DNA from: Symsagittifera roscoffensis
Lineage: Eukaryota; Xenacoelomorpha; Acoela; Convolutidae
Assembly: GCF_963678635.1 (NCBI RefSeq)
Contig: NC_087066.1
Span: 27,307,801-27,371,800, forward strand
Direction of reading: 5' to 3'
DNA length: 64,000 nt
Made by a program: the position numbers and the translations under genes. Position 1 is the stretch's first letter; the number at the start of each line of letters is the position of its first letter. A model generated the notes under the pieces. It saw only the letters and a list, made by a program, of their open reading frames with translations, made no database searches and was not told the origin of the DNA. Below, piece after piece: positions 33,644 to 42,449 of the stretch.

Positions 33644-34777
33644 TTCAAAAAACCATCAAAAATTGCTACCCAACAGTCACAGAATCAGTCTTCACCGACA
33701 TCATCCCAAGATAACCAAACACCACCTTCAACTACTCAAAATCCTCAAACATCTACACGAATTTCTTTTCAAGACAATCCATACACTTTTGAAGAACGAC
33801 ATGCTCGTTTATCAGAACCACTAGAACCAGTTCAACGACAAGCACCTTTAAGCGAACCAACATATAACCTATACCCAACACTACCACAAGAACTAAGTAG
33901 AATAAGAAATTCTAGTCAAAACCAAAATACAGCCGAAATAAATAGACAAATTATACATCCTCGACGAAACAGAAATCTTCAAACTCCCCGAGTTCATTTT
34001 GATATACCTCAATCCCCATCACAAAACACTCCAGAAAACCCCATTGGTATATTACCAGAAACCCCTACGCTTCTTTCACAACGTAGCACCTCAAGCCTAC
34101 CATCAGATTACTTAGGTTCAACACCAACATCTGAGCAAATACGTGAAAATCCCTTTAACCCCCCAAACCAGGCATCACGACTACCATATTGGACTACACA
34201 TTCATTTACACAAGGTGAACCAAATTTAGTCAATGACCCCATAGATATTTCTACGGATACAACAACATCCTCATCACTACCAGAAACATTATCACTACCA
34301 TCAACACCATCAATAAGCCAGTTTTCACCACCACCCTTTAACTTAAACTTTCCAAATAATCTCGACGCCAGATATCGAGAACAATCATCAATAAATATTC
34401 CTTTAAGACTAGATTGGAATACATTCACAGCACCTCCACCACTATTTGGACAACATCAAGAAAGTAACCGCCTTCATAACTGGGCACTTAATAGATTACA
34501 ATATCGCCAAGATATTCACAACGATATCCGTGATCACAATATTCAAATACTCCAACAAAACAGTTTACAATTAAAGTTTGAAATCACAGTTAAGTTAAAT
34601 AATATTACCCAACATCCCTACCCATTAAACCCACCTAACATAACAGCTCAATCACTACCACCACCGTTTATAACTACTGAAGTAATATACAAATACGACA
34701 GATACACCAAAAACACAATTGGCTACATTACATTTTATAATCCATACTCAGGATTATCATACACATGTATATTCTAA
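33644..34777 (+). CDS. Long frame without any AUG, 377 codons, upstream of env
   Basis: The frame is open from 33,644 (after TAA 33,641-33,643) to TAA 34,775-34,777, and no ATG, GTG or TTG codon was found in it. The encoded chain is P/S/T/Q/N-rich and probably disordered for ~260 residues (e.g. SSPTSSQDNQTPPSTTQ), with a more folded-looking last ~110 residues (LDWNTF, LHNWALNRLQYR, LQLKFEITVKLN, TFYNPYSGLSYTC). It overlaps the env ATG by 13 nt in another frame. Such length cannot be chance in AT-rich DNA, so it is likely the 3' exon of a spliced message (a tacccaacag acceptor-like site lies near 33,676) or uses a non-AUG start. Function unknown. Confidence 0.7.
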   Translation, partial: FKKPSKIATQQSQNQSSPTSSQDNQTPPSTTQNPQTSTRISFQDNPYTFEERHARLSEPLEPVQRQAPLSEPTYNLYPTLPQELSRIRNSSQNQNTAEINRQIIHPRRNRNLQTPRVHFDIPQSPSQNTPENPIGILPETPTLLSQRSTSSLPSDYLGSTPTSEQIRENPFNPPNQASRLPYWTTHSFTQGEPNLVNDPIDISTDTTTSSSLPETLSLPSTPSISQFSPPPFNLNFPNNLDARYREQSSINIPLRLDWNTFTAPPPLFGQHQESNRLHNWALNRLQYRQDIHNDIRDHNIQILQQNSLQLKFEITVKLNNITQHPYPLNPPNITAQSLPPPFITTEVIYKYDRYTKNTIGYITFYNPYSGLSYTCIF

Positions 34778-37383
34778 AATTATTAATTTTTCTCCAACTC
34801 CCTTTTCTAGTAATCTCAAATCAAAACATAAACCCTTCTCCTCGTACAGGACCACAAGATTTACTAGTAACACATTACGATTGTGAAGAAAATGAACAAA
34901 AAACACTACATAAATATGCAATAAATCAAGTATCACAATGTGAAACAGAACCACAAGCTATAGAAACCACAGATGTAATAGCAACACTCTATTCAAAAGC
35001 CCGAGCAACAACAGTTACAGGTTATAAATTCACAGCAACATTTTCCGAAAAGAAAGTACATTGTTCACAAGTCTCGAACGGAAACAAAAACCGACTTGAC
35101 CATGAATCATTTTATCAAAGTAATATAGAACGTCTTTTACATCTCAATCCCGACGATTGTAAAAATGAATTACTTAGACTAAACATCACACAAAATAAAA
35201 ACTCCGCAAGAAAGTTAGTTAATTTTCAAGTTTTTTCAGACTCTGTACATCAATCACAACTTGAAAGACACCAAGGACATATAAAACTAGACGAAAAATA
35301 CCCGTATAACGGCGCACACGGACGATTAACCTATGACCTACACGATAAACATTGGATACCACACATTGGTATAAATGACCCATCAAACTGCAAAGCAGAC
35401 ACAAAAAATAAAGGATACCAAGAAATAATGTTTTTCGATTGGAAAATACAACTCGAAAAAATACAACTAACACGAGATTTATCAGATAATACAATGATCT
35501 ATCAAGGAATCCGATTACCTTGTAAAAATGATCAAGGTTATTGCGACCCTACAACGAGAACACAAGCAACCATTGTTTGGTTCCCCGAAGATACATGTAC
35601 AACATTTCAAGTAGCAAAAATACACGCTCGTATGATAAAATTTCACGAAAAATATTTTATACAATCAATTCCATATGAACAAGTCCATCCATCACGAAAA
35701 CTAAGTTCTAATTTTAGAAACATAGACAATATAGAAAATAAATTGACACGTTTTCAAATATATCAAGAAACAGAACTTGCATGTAAATACAGGAATCCAC
35801 TTCACAGAACACAATACTCTGAAATATTAGTTGAATACGAAAAAGGATTCGACATGACCACTGGAAAAATAAAAATCGACCCATATGCCACAGGTCATCC
35901 TTTAAACGAAGGAACATCCTATATACCAGTTAATTTTCAAAAAAGCAACGGACAACCTGGTGGACATCTAAAACCTCAGGACACCAGAAGCACACGCTTA
36001 CAAGAATTATCACTAATGAACACTACATATTTCGGTAATATCCACTATGATATTCATTTAGATATGAAACTAGATTATACAATTAGCCGAATTTTTCAAG
36101 AAATGTCACTCTCCGAATTAGAAACACTACACCAATTATGCGAATTAGAACGAACACAAATATTACAATCACTTGCACTAGCAGTATTAAAAATACCCTA
36201 TGCAGGATACTTATTATCTGGAAATAGATCAAATTTTTTAGACTACGAAGGAAACATCTTATGGTTTTATACTTGTACTAAAAAAGTATCACCACTATAC
36301 GTTTTTGAAGATAAACGATGTTATAAAAGAATCCCTATCTTTTATAAGAATAAAGTACATTTCGTGGATACACTTTCACGAAGAACCTATTTCTGGGATA
36401 CCGCAGTCCCATGTGGATCAGAAAACAGCCACAATGTAGTACAACTAAACCCTGATGAAAATAAATATTATCTTCTCACACCATATCCCACATTAATGCA
36501 ATCACTCAAAAAATTTTCACCAGAAAGCATTCGCGCTATTGCTCGAAACCCAAATATAGACTTACAATCAATAGGAATCTATTCAAAATCAGATATTCAA
36601 CATCACATTAGAACACAACAATTCCAAGAATTATTAACACAAATGGACACTATACAAAGACAATCAATAGACCAAAATTTACGCAAACTTGCAGAAACCG
36701 CAGGATTTGCCGATATCTACACGCAAGACTATAGCGGATATTTTAAAGACATTAAAGATTACATATATCTAAACGGTGAAAAATACCGTCCCCAAGATAT
36801 ATCACCAATTAACATTTTTAGCTTTGTTACACTCAAAAATGAGATCCTCGATTTTCTAGGATGGCCCTACTACATCTTAGAAAAATTGACTATTTTATAC
36901 GCAATGTTTAACTTTATTGGATTTCTTTTCTCACTTTTAAAAGGAATCTACAACACATGTGCTATACACACACAAGTAAACAGACAAGCAAGTGTAGCAC
37001 GCATACTATTTGCAGGATTTTTTGGAATCTTTTCTACATCTATAAACAAAATTCTTTTAGACGCACAAATAAAAGAATATAACACAAAAATAACAACACG
37101 ACAAAATACATACGACGAAGAACATAACAATGTAGACATAACGCCAACGGCACCACAATTACCAGCCCTACCAAATAACCATCCACTATCCCTAGTCCCA
37201 CGAAATTTTCGAAACTTAGCCATCACACATAATCCAAATTTTCGACTCACCACATCACAAAGTCCCATTCAACATATAATGACACACCAGTCACAAGATG
37301 ATAATACTTATGAACAAATTATTGAACAACCCCATACCACCGCTTTTCAGTCTCAAAATAATCATTTTTTTAGCCCACGATGA
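34765..37383 (+). CDS. env: Envelope-type transmembrane glycoprotein (872 aa)
   Basis: N-terminal signal peptide (MYILKLLIFLQLPFLVIS), a long Cys-containing ectodomain with N-x-S/T sites (e.g. NTT, NRS), a hydrophobic segment LTILYAMFNFIGFLFSLL at about 704-726, a second short one (ILFAGFFGIF, about 745-758) and a ~110-residue polar tail. Spaced motifs LHQLCELER (C459), a Cys at 504, and CYKRIP (C519) ... VHFVD ... VPC (C550) resemble by eye the class III-type glycoproteins of jingchuviruses, which are known to have been captured by some LTR elements. That assignment is tentative; the env role is well supported by signal, anchor and position. Its TGA forms an ATGA overlap with the next gene. 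Confidence 0.8.
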   Translation: MYILKLLIFLQLPFLVISNQNINPSPRTGPQDLLVTHYDCEENEQKTLHKYAINQVSQCETEPQAIETTDVIATLYSKARATTVTGYKFTATFSEKKVHCSQVSNGNKNRLDHESFYQSNIERLLHLNPDDCKNELLRLNITQNKNSARKLVNFQVFSDSVHQSQLERHQGHIKLDEKYPYNGAHGRLTYDLHDKHWIPHIGINDPSNCKADTKNKGYQEIMFFDWKIQLEKIQLTRDLSDNTMIYQGIRLPCKNDQGYCDPTTRTQATIVWFPEDTCTTFQVAKIHARMIKFHEKYFIQSIPYEQVHPSRKLSSNFRNIDNIENKLTRFQIYQETELACKYRNPLHRTQYSEILVEYEKGFDMTTGKIKIDPYATGHPLNEGTSYIPVNFQKSNGQPGGHLKPQDTRSTRLQELSLMNTTYFGNIHYDIHLDMKLDYTISRIFQEMSLSELETLHQLCELERTQILQSLALAVLKIPYAGYLLSGNRSNFLDYEGNILWFYTCTKKVSPLYVFEDKRCYKRIPIFYKNKVHFVDTLSRRTYFWDTAVPCGSENSHNVVQLNPDENKYYLLTPYPTLMQSLKKFSPESIRAIARNPNIDLQSIGIYSKSDIQHHIRTQQFQELLTQMDTIQRQSIDQNLRKLAETAGFADIYTQDYSGYFKDIKDYIYLNGEKYRPQDISPINIFSFVTLKNEILDFLGWPYYILEKLTILYAMFNFIGFLFSLLKGIYNTCAIHTQVNRQASVARILFAGFFGIFSTSINKILLDAQIKEYNTKITTRQNTYDEEHNNVDITPTAPQLPALPNNHPLSLVPRNFRNLAITHNPNFRLTTSQSPIQHIMTHQSQDDNTYEQIIEQPHTTAFQSQNNHFFSPR

Positions 37384-39185
37384 GCCGCCAACTTGGATCA
37401 CTACACCGATCAAATTCCCACCCAACCAATCTTACCTCTCCAATCCCAATAATACCACTTTTTGCTTTTCCGCCACCCGATTTTCCATCTAGTAATGTAA
37501 CATCAGGCATGAATTCCGACACTAATTCACACATCTCAGTTTTATACTCCATCTCACAGCTAAATAACCCGAATATTGAAACCCCCGATGAATTCGCCGA
37601 CTCAGAACCATCCCCATCCAATAATTTTCATAACTCTTCTAATTTTTCTCAACCCCCTTTTCAACCCATATTATCCAATAACCCTGACCCAATCACCCCC
37701 ACACCCTCTTATGCTTCCCAAGTTACCCCAACCTACTCCTCATACCATTCTGACCAATCATCTCATTCTCCAGACACCCCCCGAATCTCCCCAGAGCTAG
37801 ATAATTTTATTACCCTTCAACAACAACCCTACCACCTTAATACCCCAACCATAAACCAAATCTCCTCCACAATAAATTCATCCAACCCCCCTACCCCTAC
37901 ACCCTCTTCAACTTATACTGAATCATTAGCACCATCATCCACATCAACTGAATCTTCACTCAACACTAATAGAGCTTACCGCACTTTTAAAAGAAAGTTC
38001 CCCAACCATCCTTTCCCAGCAAAACCAGGAACAGCCCGTGAATACATCAACCACCCCAAGCATACTAACACAAAAGAATTTTTAGCCATCACCTTACCCT
38101 CATTCCCACAATACACCTTAAACACCCCCCACGACACTAACGAAACACTCAACTTCGTAGATGAATACGTTTTAATGCCTACTCTCTCTTGGACCTCATA
38201 TTATCATTTCACTAACCCTCTTTGCTTACCTTTATCTAACACTCACATCGATATAGAGCGAAATACGGACATGCTATATCGACTCACTACACCACTAACA
38301 CCTAGACAATTTACTTACGTTGGATATAAAAAATCACTAAAAACACACACTGCACCTAGAGCTAACGAATATACACTAGAATACTATGATCACAACATCA
38401 TCAGAGCTAACCAAGATCAATTCTTAGACGACGATCGCTTCGCTAATCCACAAATTACCGAGAAATTTTTCATCAAGACACCATATACATTCACACTAAA
38501 CATCTTCGACCGAAAGTTTGATCACATTATTTCAGAAGCACTAACAGACACACATGCATACAAAAGTTTTAAAGAACGCTTCCAAATATTTTCACTATCC
38601 TTTCATTTCCTTGCACCACACGAAAGAGATTTACACTGCTCACACGATATTATGTTGCGCACTAAACAAACCCACACATATAGTTATTATCGCTTCATCC
38701 AAAATCACTTTGACCTACACACACCCTCTAGACAACCACACCATCGTTTTCAATTCATTAATTCCAAATACACTTCACCATTTTTCCTAAATTTCACATA
38801 TTGTATTAAAGACACTAACCTCCATGGTATTCTTCGTAATTATGACCCCATAACCCAAATGTACATCTTCTGTCCCATTACCAAGACCTTCAACGCCGAA
38901 GAATCCCGACCCTTCCTTATCCCGCACGAGTTTGTACAACCCATAGAAATCCCAATTTTAGAATTCATCCACAACACTAAATTCAATCACAAATTATATA
39001 ACTTAATCCAAAACACACCTTATGAGTTTGCAGTTGGCACTGAAGAACTAACCACTATCAAGGCACTTCAATTGCTTTGGCCACTGCTTCAAACTAAAAA
39101 TATCATCCGCATCTTAGCTAAACTACTAACAACTTCAGAACTAATTCACGACATCTTCCCCCACGGTTTTTTCCCCGACGACTAA
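37380..39185 (+). CDS. Unrecognised 601-aa protein translated from the env stop codon overlap
   Basis: ATG at 37,380 overlaps the env stop (ATGA), a typical termination-reinitiation layout. Residues 1-200 are P/S/T/N-rich and probably disordered; the DNA there is markedly C-rich. Residues ~205-601 look folded, rich in aromatic residues and His (e.g. TSYYHFTNPLCLPL, FHFLAPHERDLHC, YSYYRFIQNHFDL, FFLNFTYCIKD). No transmembrane helix and no known motif is seen. It is not a known retroviral accessory family to my eye. It might act with Env or in regulation; both are guesses. The TAA at 39,183-39,185 is followed after three bases by a strong splice donor. Confidence 0.75.
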   Translation: MSRQLGSLHRSNSHPTNLTSPIPIIPLFAFPPPDFPSSNVTSGMNSDTNSHISVLYSISQLNNPNIETPDEFADSEPSPSNNFHNSSNFSQPPFQPILSNNPDPITPTPSYASQVTPTYSSYHSDQSSHSPDTPRISPELDNFITLQQQPYHLNTPTINQISSTINSSNPPTPTPSSTYTESLAPSSTSTESSLNTNRAYRTFKRKFPNHPFPAKPGTAREYINHPKHTNTKEFLAITLPSFPQYTLNTPHDTNETLNFVDEYVLMPTLSWTSYYHFTNPLCLPLSNTHIDIERNTDMLYRLTTPLTPRQFTYVGYKKSLKTHTAPRANEYTLEYYDHNIIRANQDQFLDDDRFANPQITEKFFIKTPYTFTLNIFDRKFDHIISEALTDTHAYKSFKERFQIFSLSFHFLAPHERDLHCSHDIMLRTKQTHTYSYYRFIQNHFDLHTPSRQPHHRFQFINSKYTSPFFLNFTYCIKDTNLHGILRNYDPITQMYIFCPITKTFNAEESRPFLIPHEFVQPIEIPILEFIHNTKFNHKLYNLIQNTPYEFAVGTEELTTIKALQLLWPLLQTKNIIRILAKLLTTSELIHDIFPHGFFPDD

Positions 39186-39195
39186 CAGGTAAGTA
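39186..39195 (+). promoter_or_regulatory. Consensus splice donor right after the last ORF
   Basis: CAG|GTAAGTA directly follows the stop of the 601-aa ORF. Candidate acceptors downstream are gatttttag (about 39,278) and cattcattcgcacag (about 39,571). It may serve a 3'-UTR intron or be the donor of an alternative transcript; unproven. Confidence 0.5.
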
Positions 39196-40796
39196 TGAAT
39201 TAAATGAATATTACTAACTAATAAAAATATTAAAAAACTCACCATACCTTATTCATGTTTTCATTAGATTTTTAGCCTTCATCCGACGATCACCTACAAA
39301 CAACCACAAAAGACAAATAAAAATCGCAAATTTCATCAAACAGATTTCAAAAATTCTATTAATCTCTTACACTTATAAATTTATAAATTTAATACCAATG
39401 CAGTAAATTCATTTCTAAAATTTTCCCCCACAAGCAGTAAATCTAATTATGATGAAAATTTGTATCTTAATATTCCCCCATGACTAGCAGTAAAATTCTA
39501 AATTCTATGTAGTAAATTAAATAAATGCAAATGCAGTACTAACCTTTTGATATTTTCATTCATTCGCACAGAAATTCTATCCACACTCGCACAGCTCGCC
39601 CACGAAGAATTGTTTAAAATAATGAATTTCAGTTTCAAGTTTTCACACTCAACAACTCTAACATATAATAACATGTTTCAAACTTTCCTTTAACCCGGTT
39701 GGAAAGGAATCATATACTAAACAAAACTAACCAACGCAGCTTACTAAATACCACAAATCATAGAATAACAGCATGACTTAGAAAAGAAAACCAACGGTAC
39801 CCAAACCGGATTAACCCAGTTTAAAACTGGATAATTTATTCTTTTGAAGACTATTATAAAGTCTAAGAAAGAAATAATAAAACACAAAAAAGTCGAAAGA
39901 CAAACCCATACCACAAACAATTTGATTTTTGAAAAAAGGACACAACCAACAAAACATAAGTAAGACCACAACAAACCCAACATAAAACGTTGTCACATAA
40001 CAGGACCCCTCACAAAAACCGCATGAAATCATACTCCCACTCCTGGCCTAACCCACCAGGAAGGACGTCCTGAGCATGCTCTATAGCCGGCCTAACCCAC
40101 CGCGCTACATCCACGCTTTGTGACCACACCACTATTTTTAATAAGAGCTACTCAAGTGTGAGTAACTCTTCAAAATAACCGAACTAAAACAAAAAGCTTT
40201 TGTGAAAAAAACTAACTAAAATCATTATTAAAAAATATTAAACTAATAAAAGTTTTATAAAATGTAAAATCACATGATGCAATATATAGATCAGAATACA
40301 ACACCAAGGACGAACATCAAAAGACAAGACGACCCCACTACACTCGAGAGAGAATGACCAACTACAATCGATATGCCGCTCACAATCACAACTCAAAGGA
40401 TTTAGAGTACGACTTGACCTCGCAGAAAAGGACTTCATTGAACTAGACCAATGACCACCTCGATGTTCAAGTATACGTACAGATCCGAGTAACCAGGCAT
40501 CCCCTCCACGCACAATCTCCACGCCATTCCCAAACTAGATCATACACAAAAGAAGTTCTCCACGCAGAACAGAAAAACCTGACATAGCAAACCATTCTGA
40601 AATCAGATTTGAGTTTGTTGCAAAGACGTAGTCGTTGTCACTAGAAGACACAACGTCTTATGTCTCTAACTCCAGCTTCCTGGAACTTCCCTAACAAAAG
40701 AGGAAACGGAAGAAAATTATGATGTTCGCCAAAAACAAACGTCCATCATCCATCCTTCGAATTGCAGAAGAACTATTCTAAAAAACTCTGTAAAAC
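39196..40796 (+). other. 1.6-kb non-coding 3' region of the element
   Basis: No ORF of note. Contains repeated agcagtaaa words (39,400-39,540), paired ggcctaacccacc motifs near 40,047 and 40,092, and an imperfect hairpin at about 40,624-40,661 (AAGACG ... CGTCTT arms). Could carry RNA export or packaging signals; nothing certain. Confidence 0.5.
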
Positions 40797-40805
40797 CCGG
40801 ATGGG
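40797..40805 (+). promoter_or_regulatory. Weak polypurine tract
   Basis: ccggatggg lies directly before the 3' LTR. It is short and interrupted, but this is where plus-strand priming must occur. Confidence 0.4.
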
Positions 40806-41213
40806 TGGAACCTGATCTAAACTACATTTTATGATTGGATAAATTAAATGTTTTACCAATGTAAAGTATTTAATATTAACCAATCATGATCCATCTAACT
40901 AACAACCCACTTATTTGTAAGTGCTGAAGTTACTTGTAATTTCAGCACCAGAGAGATTTGAATTTAACTTAGAAATTAGTTGGACTCTCCCGAGCACTTC
41001 AGCAGCCGCAATAAACCAGTATACCCTAGATCTATTGAGCCTAGCAGAGACTAGTTAAACAACCTGAGACTAGATAGTATAAGAGTAAGATTAGGATCGG
41101 TATTAGACTAAGAAGTTGCACGAATCTATCCGGCCGAAAATAAGATAGCGTGACGAGCAGACGGTGTACCCTATCCGAAATTACTCTATGAGTTACACCT
41201 CAGTCCTAACTCA
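40806..41213 (+). repeat. 3' LTR
   Basis: 408 bp, identical to the 5' LTR except T at 40,823 for A at 20,913. The polyadenylation hexamer is at 41,010-41,015. Followed by ATAA (41,214-41,217), the right target duplication. Confidence 0.95.
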
Positions 41214-41217
41214 ATAA

Positions 41218-42449
41218 AACTTTTTTTATGAAAGTACCTAAAAATTACCTTTTTAAAGCAATGACAATGGTCATGGACTCTCTAATCTCTTTTTCTCACA
41301 AAATAGGAGACATCTCTATCCATAACAGCGAATGTTTTTCAGATGCGCTATCGTATTTTTTCATACCTGTTTTATAAATGAATTGCCAAATTTTCTTGAA
41401 CCACACCTCACCTAAAAATTGAACTATTAGTTGGCTTACAGTTTTTTCTTGAATTTTGCAGTTTTTTTATAATTTCTTTAATGATTCTGTCCTATGATGC
41501 AAATTGATGAAAAAATCACATAGTTTTACTCTGTGGATTCTTTTGTACAGATTAATGATGAATTTGTACCGCAGTACATTGTTCTGACAATCATTTGTGC
41601 AAAGAAAAAAAATTTAGTTTTTTTTCTAAAATGTGAAAACTAGCTCAGAAAAACTATCAATAAGTACGCTATTTAAAATGTTTTCTGTAGACATGTTTAG
41701 AAGACGATTCACTCTTCATGATTTCATATTGATTTATTGCTGGTAAACACTCATATAATTTTTTTAATGGGAGCCAGGGTAATTTGATCTAAATTAGTTT
41801 TAGCCGCTCTACACATACAAAATGAAACGTAGTTCTTGGAGCAAAATAGTTCTTGGAGCAATTTAACAATAAACATGAAACTGGTTATTTATGTTGATTG
41901 GGATAGCATGACATATTTTTCATCTTCTTTTCTATAGTTGAGCTGTTTTGGCGTCTGAGACATTTTTATCAAAGCCAGAGCCTGGAGCTTAAGTTAATAA
42001 TCAAATTACTATAAAACAATTCCATTTTAACTTAGAGCAAACAAATTCTCATAAAGCGTTTATTTGAAACTTGGATAAAAAGTAAAACAATCAAAAAGTG
42101 TGAAGCTTTTATGGTGAAAACACGATAGCCATTTTCAGTACTGCAACTTATGTGCACATTTCCATTTCCTGCGATCGGACATTGAAATGAGAAATAATTC
42201 CCCCAAATTGTCACAAAATGGCCTCTAAAACACAGAATTACAGAGGAGCTTAGGCTGAAAGTGAACAAAAACTAAACCCGGCCATACCAACCTCTCAACG
42301 CGTAAACTCCTCAAGGGAAATACGAGAGTGAGATTCTAATTTACAAAGGCAGTGTTCCATTTCATAATTCAACAATTTTTACCCTTCATGAAAAAATTCC
42401 TTTTTAAAATTTTCATTAAAACATTGTAAAAGGAATATTTCATTTGCAA
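41218..42449. other. Intergenic, no gene seen
   Basis: AT-rich DNA with no convincing ORF, RNA gene or repeat boundary. It lies between the retroelement and the EF-hand gene and presumably includes that gene's promoter. Confidence 0.5.

Larger units (their letters stand above)
20896..41213 (+). mobile_element. Full-length 20.3-kb env-bearing Ty3/gypsy-type LTR retroelement
   Basis: Two 408-bp LTRs with TG...CA ends and an ATAA target duplication enclose, in order, a leader, a basic ORF, Gag-Pol (PR-RT-RNaseH-IN order, which defines Ty3/gypsy and retroviruses), two hydrophobic mini-ORFs, an AUG-less frame, an envelope glycoprotein, a 601-aa protein and a non-coding tail. The LTRs differ at a single position (20,913 A versus 40,823 T), so insertion is recent. 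The size is far above the usual 5-10 kb; part of the excess (1,397 bp) is an internal rearranged duplication, the rest accessory genes and long untranslated parts. Pol is interrupted in both repeated segments, so this copy is probably not autonomous. Confidence 0.95.
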
